Source of the DNA: Bacteroidales bacterium
Lineage (GTDB): Bacteria; Bacteroidota; Bacteroidia; Bacteroidales; F082
DNA: 11,550 nucleotides
Direction of reading: 5' to 3'
NCBI GenBank assembly: GCA_017651645.1
Contig: JAGCCO010000192.1
Location: 1-11,550, forward strand
Shown piece after piece: positions 1 through 6,955 of this stretch (its first letter is position 1; every line of letters begins with the position of its first letter). A model generated the notes under the pieces. That model was not told where the DNA came from. It saw only the letters and a list, made by a program, of their open reading frames with translations, and did no database searches. Made by a program: the position numbers and the translations under genes.

Positions 1-873
1 GACCCAGGCATCACCGTCGTGGTCGAAAAAGCTGAGATCCAACCCGACGTGGTCATCGACGAGATTTCTCAGTTCGAGCCGCTCAACGCACTCTATGCCT
101 GCCCGCACGGCGTCATCGCCATGTCGCAAACCATCCCGAACTTCGTGGAGACCTCGACCAACCTCGCCTCCTGCAAGAAGAAGGAAGGCTATTTCTTCAT
201 CCAGACCTCACAGCGTAGCTCCATCGAGTCGTCGAAGCAAGACATCGCCAACATGGTGGAAGCCGTATGGAGCCTCGCCGACGCCGACGTGGAGCACACC
301 GACGGCTATCCGGGCTGGGCACCCAACCCCGACAGCACCATCCTAGACGTCGCAGTGAACTGCTACAAGAAACGCTTCAAGAAAGATCCTAAAGTCAGAG
401 CCATCCACGCCGGACTGGAATGCGGCCTCATCGGCGACAAGATTCCGGGCATGGACATGATCAGCTTCGGTCCCACCCTGCGCGGCGTCCACTCACCCGA
501 CGAGCGTTGCGAGATTGCCACCGTCCAGATGTTCTGGGACTTCATGTGCGACATTCTGAAGAACGTGCCTGCGACTGCTGAAATGCCTAAGCCAAAGAAA
601 ATGTCTACCGTAAATAAGGCAGCAGCCAAGAAAGCCCAGAAAGCAGCCAAGAAGGAGACCAAGAAAGCTACCAAGAAAGCAACAGCTAAGAAAGCTACCG
701 AAGAAAAGGATGCTGACGAGAAGGCTACGCGCACAAAAGCACCTGAACATAAGTCTCAAGCCAAGAAAGCCGTTGGCAGCAAGAAGACCGCGTCTGTCCA
801 GAAAGCCGCTGTCAGCAAAGCCACGGCCAAGCAGACTGCAGCCAAGAGAAACCCTATGAAGAAAGGCAAATAA
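1..873 (+). CDS. pepD: Aminoacyl-histidine dipeptidase (Xaa-His dipeptidase, M20 family), 3' part, with Lys/Ala-rich C-terminal tail
   Basis: This is the C-terminal part of a cytoplasmic zinc dipeptidase that cleaves Xaa-His dipeptides such as carnosine-type substrates. The frame is open from base 1, so the gene starts upstream; the GTG at 19 is internal, not a start. Counting that codon as residue 1, the catalytic-domain segments ALYACPHGVIAMSQ, NFVETSTNLA, AIHAGLECGLIGDKIPGMD and GPTLRGVHSPDER match the PepD/M20C family. His158 in HSPDE corresponds to the last metal ligand of the family. The peptidase domain ends near residue 184 (LKNVP), where relatives normally stop. Here about 100 more residues follow, rich in KKA/AKK motifs. 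Translation ends at TAA 871-873, followed at once by in-frame TAG. The gene converges on the minus-strand block. The family call is secure; the role of the tail is unknown. Confidence 0.93.
   Translation, partial: DPGITVVVEKAEIQPDVVIDEISQFEPLNALYACPHGVIAMSQTIPNFVETSTNLASCKKKEGYFFIQTSQRSSIESSKQDIANMVEAVWSLADADVEHTDGYPGWAPNPDSTILDVAVNCYKKRFKKDPKVRAIHAGLECGLIGDKIPGMDMISFGPTLRGVHSPDERCEIATVQMFWDFMCDILKNVPATAEMPKPKKMSTVNKAAAKKAQKAAKKETKKATKKATAKKATEEKDADEKATRTKAPEHKSQAKKAVGSKKTASVQKAAVSKATAKQTAAKRNPMKKGK
571..870 (+). other. Histone-H1-like Lys/Ala-rich tail of the dipeptidase
   Basis: These 100 codons follow the end of the peptidase fold and contain about 30 lysines, with alanine and threonine making up most of the rest (recurring AAKK, ATKK, TAKK). 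There are very few acidic or hydrophobic residues apart from a short EEKDADE patch, so the segment should be disordered and strongly basic. The composition resembles bacterial H1-like proteins such as Hc1 and AlgP-type tails, which bind nucleic acid. An in-frame ATG at 601 could in principle begin a separate 90-residue product, but I see no convincing ribosome binding site before it. A nucleic-acid or polyanion binding role is inference from composition only. Confidence 0.75.
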
Positions 874-893
874 TAGAGGTTTAACCTGATTTG

Positions 894-930
894 AAAGAGT
901 CCGTTGGAGTGATCTGACGGGCTTTTTCTT
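894..930 (+). terminator. Rho-independent terminator of the dipeptidase gene
   Basis: About 20 nt after the stop codon, AAAGAGTCCGT (894-904) pairs with ACGGGCTTTTT (917-927), including two G-U pairs, around a 12-nt loop. The U-rich run TTTTTCTTT follows on the plus strand. The U-tract is on the pepD side, so this terminates pepD rather than the converging gene. Confidence 0.8.
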
Positions 931-1018
931 TGCAATGCAACAAATATACCCCTTATTCAAATCAAATTTTGATGTGAATAGCATCGTATTTCGCCTCATT
1001 CATTCACCTACAAAGCAA

Positions 1019-1054
1019 AAATAAGGCTGTCTCCTTTTGGAAACAGCCTTATTT
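1019..1054. terminator. Bidirectional terminator, perfect 12-bp inverted repeat
   Basis: AAATAAGGCTGT (1019-1030) and ACAGCCTTATTT (1043-1054) are exact reverse complements around a 12-nt loop that can itself form a small TCC/GGA stem. On the minus strand the hairpin is followed by TTTTTGCTTTG, a good U-tract, and lies 17 nt after the stop codon of the tricorn-like peptidase, so it is that gene's terminator. On the plus strand the downstream run is weaker, and it would serve as a backup for pepD. Confidence 0.85.
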
Positions 1055-1070
1055 CAATTCTTCCTGTTCT

Positions 1071-4000
1071 TTATTTTGACTTATCCGGCCAAGCAGGAAT
1101 CTCGGGAATGTCAGGATAATCCTTCATCTGCTCAAGGATGACCTCGATGGCCTTGTTGAGCTGGTCGTCGACACCTTCAAACTCGCGGGCAGGGTCGTTG
1201 TCAATAACAATATCGGGATCGACGCCATAGCCTTCGATGACCCAGTTGCCTTTTTCGTCGAAAGGAGCAAACTCGGGACGGGTTAAGCTACCACCATCGA
1301 TGAAGGGCAGGCTGCCACGGATACCGACCACGCCACCCCATGAACGCATGCCGATGGTCGTGCCAATCTTGTGATTCTTGAACTGATAGGGGAACAAGTC
1401 GCCGTCGGAAGCAGAGTATTTGTTGAACAGCAGCACCTTGGGACCCAGCATCATCTTGGTGGGTTTGGTCTCAGGCTCACCGTTACGCATCACATCGTAC
1501 ATCGACAATTCGCGGCGCAAGCGTTCCACAATCATCGGGCTGACATTGCCGCCGCCGTTGCCACGGTCGTCGATGATGAGAGCTTTCTTGTCGAGTTGGG
1601 GATAGAAGTATTTGGCAAACTCGTTCAAGCCTTCCACGCCCATGTCGGGGATGTGTATGTAGCCCACCTGTCCGTTGGTAGCCTTGCTCACCTTCTCCAC
1701 GTTGCCTTGCACCCAGTTGTAGTAGTACAAACCCGTTTCATCGGCAATAGGTTTCACCACCACATCGCGGGCACCCTTTTCAGAGGCCTTATTATTTAAG
1801 GTGAGCAACACCGCCTTGTCGGCCTTGCCGATAAGGGCGCTGTACATGTCTTTCAGGTCTTTGGTGCTCTGTCCGTCGATGGCGATGATGTAGTCGCCTT
1901 CCTTGGCGTTCACGCCCACCTCGGTCAGCGGCGAGCGGGTCTTGTCGTTCCAGTTCTCGCCCTTCAAGATCTTGTCAATCTGATAGTAGCCCGACTTGTC
2001 ACGGTGGATGCGGCAACCCAGCATACCCATGGGGATGCGCTCGGGCTTCACGCGGTCGCCTTCACCCACGTAGGCATGACCAATGTTGATTTCGCCAATC
2101 AATTCTCCGATGAGATAGTTGACATCGTTGCGGTCGGCGCAATACGGCAGCAATTTGCCATATTTTTCCTTCATCGCAGGCCAGTCCACGCCATGCATGT
2201 TGGGCGCATAGAAGAAGTCGCGCATCTGACGCCAGGCCTCGTTGTAGATCTGCGTCCACTCGGTGCGCAAGTCGACCCACTTTTTCATATTGGTGAGGTC
2301 GATGCCATCGCCACTGCCTTTGCCAAAATCACCAGGGCCATCAGGTCTCATGCCAGGACCCATAGGGCCAGCACTTGAACCTCCACCACCGCCAGGCATG
2401 GGGCCTTTCGGGGCGTTGACCACCTTATAGCCACGGCCTTCGCGCATGAGCATCTTGGTACCATCGGCAGAAAGTTCATAACCGAAGCCTCCGATGGAAG
2501 TGCATTTCTTGGACTTGGCATCGAAATAGCCGAGACCGCCGCCATTACGACCAGCAGCCACATAATACAAACCGTCTTCCACTCCAGTCAGGTTCCAATA
2601 ACGACCTGCATTGACGGGCAAAGCCACTACCCTATTCATGATGCCGTCGAAATCGATCTTCACTTCTTTGGTTTCCTTTTTGCCTTCAGGTTTGCCCTCG
2701 GGGCCGCCCTTAGGTCCACCCTTGGGGCCTCCCTTAGGCCCTTCCGGCTTGCCTCTGAATTCCTCTTTGCCCTCTTTCTCGCCATCCAACTTCACCTCAT
2801 CGTTTTCGGTCAAGAACGGTGAAGGCGTATCCTTCTGCAAAGTAATGAGATAGATGCGCGACATATCGGTATACACATGGTTCCATTCCAGCCAACCATA
2901 GGTCGGACGGAAGTCACGTTCCGAGGTAAAATAGAGGTATTTACCGCTCTTGTCGAAAGCAGGTGAAGAGGAGTTGTACCAGCTGTCGGTGACGGTCTCG
3001 TCCTTACCTGTTTCAACATTATAGATGTGAATTTGGCTCACAGAGAAGGTGCTCGGCATGGCATAAGCAATCCAGCGGCTGTCGGGCGACCAGCAGAACT
3101 CGTCCATCTCACCCGCCTTACTGCTCGCCACCACGGTAACTTTCTTCGAGGCTACCTCCACCATGTTGATGCGGTTCATCTTGTCGTCCCACAAGATGCG
3201 CTTGCTGTCGGGTGACCAGGTCAATCCGTACTTGTAAGTATCTGAATTTGAAGTCAGTTGTATAGCCTCCTCCTTGCCGTCTTGCGCTTGGATGTAGATT
3301 TCATCCTCGCCCGTGCGGTCGCTGATGTAGGCGATGTATTTGCCATCGGGCGACCATGCCACATTGCGGTCGTGGGCATTGTCGCTCTGGGTCAAGTTGC
3401 GCGTGATGCCCGAATTGACCGGCACCGTCCACACATCGCCACGGGCACCGAAGGCCACTCGCTTGCCATCAGGTGAGATGCTGCTTGTGTTGATGAACTG
3501 GCTGGCGTCCACATATTTATTACGGACAGATTTGTCGTCGTGGGCCATCTGGACAGGGATGGGATACACCTTCCCATCAGCAAGGTTGTAACGGAACAGT
3601 TGACCGCCGTTTTCATAGACGATGTCCTTGTCACCGAGCGAAGGCCACTTGATATCATAATAGGTGTAGTCGGTCACCTTGGTGGTCTGCTTGGTGGCAC
3701 GGTCATAGCAGAACAGGTTCATCGTGCGGTCGCGGTCGGAGCAGAAATACACCTTGTTGCCCACCCACATCGGGAAGATGTCCTGAGCATTGTTGTTGGT
3801 GATGTTCTCGATCTTCTTCGACTTGAAGTCGTAAATCCATACATCATCGGCCATACCGCCGCGGTAGTATTTCCAAGTGCGAAACTCGCGCATCACGCGG
3901 TTGTAGGCAATCTGTTTGCCGTCCGGCGAATACGAAATCCAGCCGCCTTCAGGCAGAGGCAGTTGCTCGGACAAGCCTCCATTGATGTTAGCAATGAAAA

Positions 4001-4448
4001 GTTGGCCAACGAAGTCGTCCCAGCTCTCCTTGCGCGAACGGAAGACGATGTTCTCGTTGTCCTTCCATGCCATGACGATGTTGTTCGGACCCATACGGTC
4101 GCTGATGTCGTCACGTCCCAAAGTAGGTGTGTAGGTCAAACGCGTGGGCGTACCACACTCAGGATACGGCATGACGTAAACCTCTGTGTTGCCATCGTAT
4201 TGCGCCGTAAAAGCCAGATGTTTGCCATCGGGCGAGAAACGCGCGAACATCTCATAGCCGTTGGCATCGTTGGTGAGTTTGTGGGCCACACCGCCTTTGA
4301 TATCGACGGAATAAAGGTCGCCACCGTAGGTAAACACCACGTCATTGCCGTGGATGGTCGGGAAGCGCAACATTTTGGCTTCCTCTTGGGCAATCAGGCT
4401 GATTGAGCCCAATAGCAGAATTGATAGAAATAAGTGTTTGATTTTCAT
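1071..4448 (-). CDS. Tricorn-like S41 family peptidase (PD40 propeller, PDZ, S41 domain), secreted
   Basis: A 1125-residue serine protease of the tricorn/S41 group, expected to degrade peptides in the periplasm. The N-terminus MKIKHLFLSILLLGSISLIAQ is a signal peptide. Residues about 60-510 hold repeated PD40 propeller blades with (F/Y/W)SPDGKxIA signatures (for example FSPDGKHLAF, YSPDGKQIAY, WSPDGKYIAY). A KGGP-rich linker lies near residues 565-591 and a Gly/Pro/Met-rich one near 680-715. The tricorn C1 region follows, with His791 in NIGHAYV, then a PDZ domain (about 805-900) and the S41 core with DDRGNGGG, nucleophile Ser1014 in YSASDGD and Glu1072 in EGYGVDPD. The Ser-to-Glu spacing of 58 equals that of Thermoplasma tricorn (S965, E1023), so it should be active. 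The residue before the His is Gly instead of tricorn's Ser. The start lies 38 nt after the upstream stop in an AT-rich gap without a clear promoter or Shine-Dalgarno, suggesting co-transcription with the T9SS protein. Confidence 0.93.
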   Translation of the reverse strand: MKIKHLFLSILLLGSISLIAQEEAKMLRFPTIHGNDVVFTYGGDLYSVDIKGGVAHKLTNDANGYEMFARFSPDGKHLAFTAQYDGNTEVYVMPYPECGTPTRLTYTPTLGRDDISDRMGPNNIVMAWKDNENIVFRSRKESWDDFVGQLFIANINGGLSEQLPLPEGGWISYSPDGKQIAYNRVMREFRTWKYYRGGMADDVWIYDFKSKKIENITNNNAQDIFPMWVGNKVYFCSDRDRTMNLFCYDRATKQTTKVTDYTYYDIKWPSLGDKDIVYENGGQLFRYNLADGKVYPIPVQMAHDDKSVRNKYVDASQFINTSSISPDGKRVAFGARGDVWTVPVNSGITRNLTQSDNAHDRNVAWSPDGKYIAYISDRTGEDEIYIQAQDGKEEAIQLTSNSDTYKYGLTWSPDSKRILWDDKMNRINMVEVASKKVTVVASSKAGEMDEFCWSPDSRWIAYAMPSTFSVSQIHIYNVETGKDETVTDSWYNSSSPAFDKSGKYLYFTSERDFRPTYGWLEWNHVYTDMSRIYLITLQKDTPSPFLTENDEVKLDGEKEGKEEFRGKPEGPKGGPKGGPKGGPEGKPEGKKETKEVKIDFDGIMNRVVALPVNAGRYWNLTGVEDGLYYVAAGRNGGGLGYFDAKSKKCTSIGGFGYELSADGTKMLMREGRGYKVVNAPKGPMPGGGGGSSAGPMGPGMRPDGPGDFGKGSGDGIDLTNMKKWVDLRTEWTQIYNEAWRQMRDFFYAPNMHGVDWPAMKEKYGKLLPYCADRNDVNYLIGELIGEINIGHAYVGEGDRVKPERIPMGMLGCRIHRDKSGYYQIDKILKGENWNDKTRSPLTEVGVNAKEGDYIIAIDGQSTKDLKDMYSALIGKADKAVLLTLNNKASEKGARDVVVKPIADETGLYYYNWVQGNVEKVSKATNGQVGYIHIPDMGVEGLNEFAKYFYPQLDKKALIIDDRGNGGGNVSPMIVERLRRELSMYDVMRNGEPETKPTKMMLGPKVLLFNKYSASDGDLFPYQFKNHKIGTTIGMRSWGGVVGIRGSLPFIDGGSLTRPEFAPFDEKGNWVIEGYGVDPDIVIDNDPAREFEGVDDQLNKAIEVILEQMKDYPDIPEIPAWPDKSK
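2701..2736 (-). repeat. Three tandem 12-nt repeats encoding KGGP in the peptidase linker
   Basis: Units 2701-2712, 2713-2724 and 2725-2736 follow the pattern GGxCCxCCCTTr on the plus strand and encode KGGP three times on the minus strand. Flanking GPEGKPEGK and RGKPEGP are degenerate relatives. The segment lies between the propeller and the C1/PDZ/S41 part, and looks like a slippage-prone flexible linker. Confidence 0.8.
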
Positions 4449-4486
4449 AAGATTGATATTTAAATTTGTTGAATATTATTCCAAAA

Positions 4487-6844
4487 TCATCTCGACACGA
4501 CCAACCTCTGCGCTGTCTTTCCCTTCGAAGTCGTTATCTCCACCACATACACACCTTGTCGCAGGTGACCGATATTGAACTTAACCATATCCGCCTTTGC
4601 ATAATCCTTTTCCAAAATCATCTGTCCCATCACATCCAAAATACGGATGTAGATAATCTCTTCTGCTTGAACAGTCACCTCAGTTTGGGCAGGGTTGGGG
4701 AATAGCTTGAGAGGAATGATACCGTTCTCATCCAAGCCGAACCATGTCGCATTGATGTCGATGCTGTACACCGTATCACAATCGTGTTCGGTTCGGGCAA
4801 TCAGTGTGCCTTGGCCGATGTTGGTCACCCACAATTGGCAACGGTAACGGTCACCCAAAGGTTTAGGTACCCAATCGGGATTGGTGCAGCTCCAATTGAG
4901 TGTGTTCGGAGCGATGTTCACCGAGTCGGGAACATAGTAAGCATAGTATGCCGAAATCAAGTTACTTGCAGCAATCACCTGTATTGGCCCTTGAAGGGCT
5001 CTTTGTTGGGGTTGATTCACTGTGAGATGCAGGTGTACAAGACTATCACAGCCCAAAGAAGTTTGGAACAGATGCTGATAGTCGCCTGATGCTTCACAAA
5101 TTTGCCCATGCCAAGCAAACGCACCACAGGATACGGCTGTAGTATCGGTTTCCTGCACTTGTTCGAACGACAAATGCAGCCTGACAATACTGTCGCAACC
5201 CATCGTCGTTTGCAAAGTATGCTCGTATAGCCCTGGCGAATAATATGTTTGCCCATACCATGTAAACGACCTACAAACCGTAGCCACCGTATCGCTCTCC
5301 ACCGCATCACTAATAGTCAAATGAAGCCTGACAATACTGTCGCAGCCCATCGCCGTTTGTAAAACATGCTCGTATTGTCCTGTGGTTTGATAGGTTTGCC
5401 CATACCAAGTAAACGATCCACAGGTAGTAGCCACAGTATCGCTCTCCACAGCGTGGTTGATGGTGAGGTGAAGTCTGACAATGCTGTCACAACCCATCGT
5501 CGTTTGCAATGTGTGCTCGTATTGTCCCGTGGTTTGATAGGTTTGTCCATACCATGTAAATGCCTCACAGGCCTCGGCTATGGTATCGGTCAAGACAAAA
5601 TCGCCAACGGTGAGATTCAGCATCACAATGCTGTCGCAACCTATATACGACTCCAAGGTGTCTGTGTAAACGCCAGTTTCAGTGAGTTGCATCCCATGCC
5701 ATAAGTAGGGTACATCATGGCAGGTATACGCTTCCTCGCTAACATGTTGTGACTGGACCCTGATAACCTTGGAGAGATATATCGAATCCATAGCCCGGTG
5801 AGGGTTGTGCAACACATTCGTCACCTCATAGGTACCGTCCTCGGCATAGGTGTGTTGCACATGTCGCCCTTGAGCCGAAGTACCGTCGCCAAAAAACCAT
5901 TTCACATCATCGAAGCTCCAGCTTGTCTCTGTGTCAAAATCGATGGCATGATTGGTGCAGAAAACGTAATCATCCGGAATATCAAAATAATACATTTCGT
6001 CCACCAGGATTACGTATGACATGGGAGACTGAAAGCTATTGGCTTCGAGAAACACACCGGAATCCACAAGATCGTCGGCAACATCACAAATGCCCATCTT
6101 GATATGGTATTGTGTCATAGGCACCACCCTGAAACTGACATTCATCAGCACCGTAAAGCCATCATACTGAATCGTAGCTCCGCCTGTATTGTCAACATAA
6201 TACTGTGAATTATAATGGTCATTCAAAGTATTAATGGATACTTCTTCGTAGGTGTGAGGAATCAATGCCATATTGGTGTTAAGATAACTCCCGCCATCAG
6301 GATTAAGGCCGCTCACAAAAAAGCCGAACACATCGTTATAATCTTCACCGACATACTCTGGATACTCCTCCGATCCAAACACATAGTTGAACGAAACGAT
6401 ACTGTCCCATGGGACAAAATCGAATTCCAATACCGCCACATCATTGATTTGACCCGTAGCCAGTTGTCCCAAACTGCTATCATAAAAAGACGAACATGTT
6501 GGAGTATCCTGAGCTTCGGACGAATCATTAGGCCCTTCAGCGACTCTGACATTTCCAGTTGCGATAATTAAACCTCTTTCGATACCAAGATTGGTTGGCG
6601 TTGAGCCCGTTTCGAAAATACCAATATTATCGCAACCAAGTTCGTCGTCATAGCCATTAAAATTCACGTTCGATATCGAAACGCCTCCGCTCATCAGAAT
6701 GTTCCTGACCAACGAATCAGCGTTCCAACCGTCAATTTCGTTGGCTGAAGTGACCACGAGTTGTGCCTCCACTTTTGGCATGCCAATAACATAAATCAAA
6801 GCAGGAAACAATATGAATTTGAATAAAGCAACCTTAAGCTTCAT
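4487..6844 (-). CDS. T9SS-exported protein: choice-of-anchor L domain, PKD-like domain, five 49-residue Cys repeats, type A sorting domain
   Basis: A 785-residue cell-surface or secreted protein of unknown precise function. A signal peptide (MKLKVALFKFILFPALIYVIG, cleaved near VEAQ) is followed by a choice-of-anchor L domain at about residues 28-270, recognised by NYVFGSEEYPEYVGEDYNDV and FGFFVSGLNPDGG. A PKD-like segment (WFFGDGTSAQGRHVQHTYAEDGTYEV) lies near 310-345. Residues about 370-616 are five tandem repeats of the form C-x3-(F/Y)xWxG...G.Y...L...GCDS.V.L.L, with two cysteines per unit that may form disulfides. The last 75 residues (LKLFPNPAQTEVTV to AQRLVVSR) form a type A T9SS sorting domain, so the protein should cross the outer membrane by type IX secretion. 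The first ATG is chosen because it sits just before a good signal peptide and about 20 nt after a predicted transcription start. Adhesin-like or matrix roles are plausible but unproven. Confidence 0.88.
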   Translation of the reverse strand: MKLKVALFKFILFPALIYVIGMPKVEAQLVVTSANEIDGWNADSLVRNILMSGGVSISNVNFNGYDDELGCDNIGIFETGSTPTNLGIERGLIIATGNVRVAEGPNDSSEAQDTPTCSSFYDSSLGQLATGQINDVAVLEFDFVPWDSIVSFNYVFGSEEYPEYVGEDYNDVFGFFVSGLNPDGGSYLNTNMALIPHTYEEVSINTLNDHYNSQYYVDNTGGATIQYDGFTVLMNVSFRVVPMTQYHIKMGICDVADDLVDSGVFLEANSFQSPMSYVILVDEMYYFDIPDDYVFCTNHAIDFDTETSWSFDDVKWFFGDGTSAQGRHVQHTYAEDGTYEVTNVLHNPHRAMDSIYLSKVIRVQSQHVSEEAYTCHDVPYLWHGMQLTETGVYTDTLESYIGCDSIVMLNLTVGDFVLTDTIAEACEAFTWYGQTYQTTGQYEHTLQTTMGCDSIVRLHLTINHAVESDTVATTCGSFTWYGQTYQTTGQYEHVLQTAMGCDSIVRLHLTISDAVESDTVATVCRSFTWYGQTYYSPGLYEHTLQTTMGCDSIVRLHLSFEQVQETDTTAVSCGAFAWHGQICEASGDYQHLFQTSLGCDSLVHLHLTVNQPQQRALQGPIQVIAASNLISAYYAYYVPDSVNIAPNTLNWSCTNPDWVPKPLGDRYRCQLWVTNIGQGTLIARTEHDCDTVYSIDINATWFGLDENGIIPLKLFPNPAQTEVTVQAEEIIYIRILDVMGQMILEKDYAKADMVKFNIGHLRQGVYVVEITTSKGKTAQRLVVSR
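4997..5737 (-). repeat. Five tandem ~147-bp coding repeats
   Basis: Units in gene order: about 5585-5737 (degenerate, 51 residues), 5438-5584, 5291-5437, 5144-5290 and 4997-5143 (49 residues each). By my count the second and third units share 40 of 49 residues, and the third and fourth 34 of 49. WYGQTYQTTG and GCDSIVRLHL are the most conserved blocks. Long nucleotide matches between units mean copy number could change by recombination. Confidence 0.9.
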
Positions 6845-6871
6845 TTTTGTTGTTTTTGTTCAATGGTTAGA

Positions 6872-6902
6872 CAAATTAATACCTATTTTTTCCGACTTCA
6901 AA
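6872..6902 (-). promoter_or_regulatory. Bacteroidetes-type promoter for the T9SS protein gene
   Basis: On the minus strand TTTG (6899-6902) is followed after 19 nt by TTAATTTG (6872-6879), which matches the TAnnTTTG -7 element at all but one position. Transcription would start near 6865, giving a leader of about 20 nt rich in A (AACAAAAACAACAAA) before the ATG at 6844, typical of Bacteroidetes mRNAs without a Shine-Dalgarno. Confidence 0.6.
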
Positions 6903-6926
6903 AATAGCGTATTTTTTGAACACGCC
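6900..6926 (-). terminator. Weak candidate terminator after the peptide-binding lipoprotein gene
   Basis: On the minus strand GGCGT (6922-6926) can pair with ACGCT (6906-6910) across an 11-nt loop, followed by ATTTTTG. The stem is only five pairs including one G-U, so termination would be partial. It overlaps the -33 element of the next promoter and an AT-rich palindrome at 6897-6920. Confidence 0.3.
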
Positions 6927-6955
6927 AAACAATTCATCAACAAAACACAAAGTTT

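Noticed and set aside
19..21. GTG as a true start of the dipeptidase gene
   Set aside because: The frame is open to base 1 and the visible protein lacks most of the M20 catalytic domain, so the gene is cut by the window edge.
363..734. Minus-strand open frame of 123 codons resembling a membrane protein (many F, L, A, V)
   Set aside because: It is the antisense of the Lys/Ala-rich tail: AAG/AAA and GCN codons read backwards as Phe/Leu/Cys/Gly codons. It has no start signal and overlaps a clear peptidase gene.
493..999. Second minus-strand open frame of 168 codons across the tail and terminators
   Set aside because: It is also antisense to the tail, runs through the pepD terminator hairpin, and has no recognisable protein features.
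3540..4406. 288-codon plus-strand open frame inside the tricorn-like gene
   Set aside because: The opposite strand has PD40 repeats and a signal peptide in continuous frame. The plus-strand product is His/Val/Arg-rich without motifs, typical of an antisense shadow.
4449..4486. Separate promoter for the tricorn-like gene in the 38-nt gap
   Set aside because: The gap is AT-rich but has no TAnnTTTG element with a correctly spaced TTTG. Co-transcription with the upstream T9SS gene is simpler.
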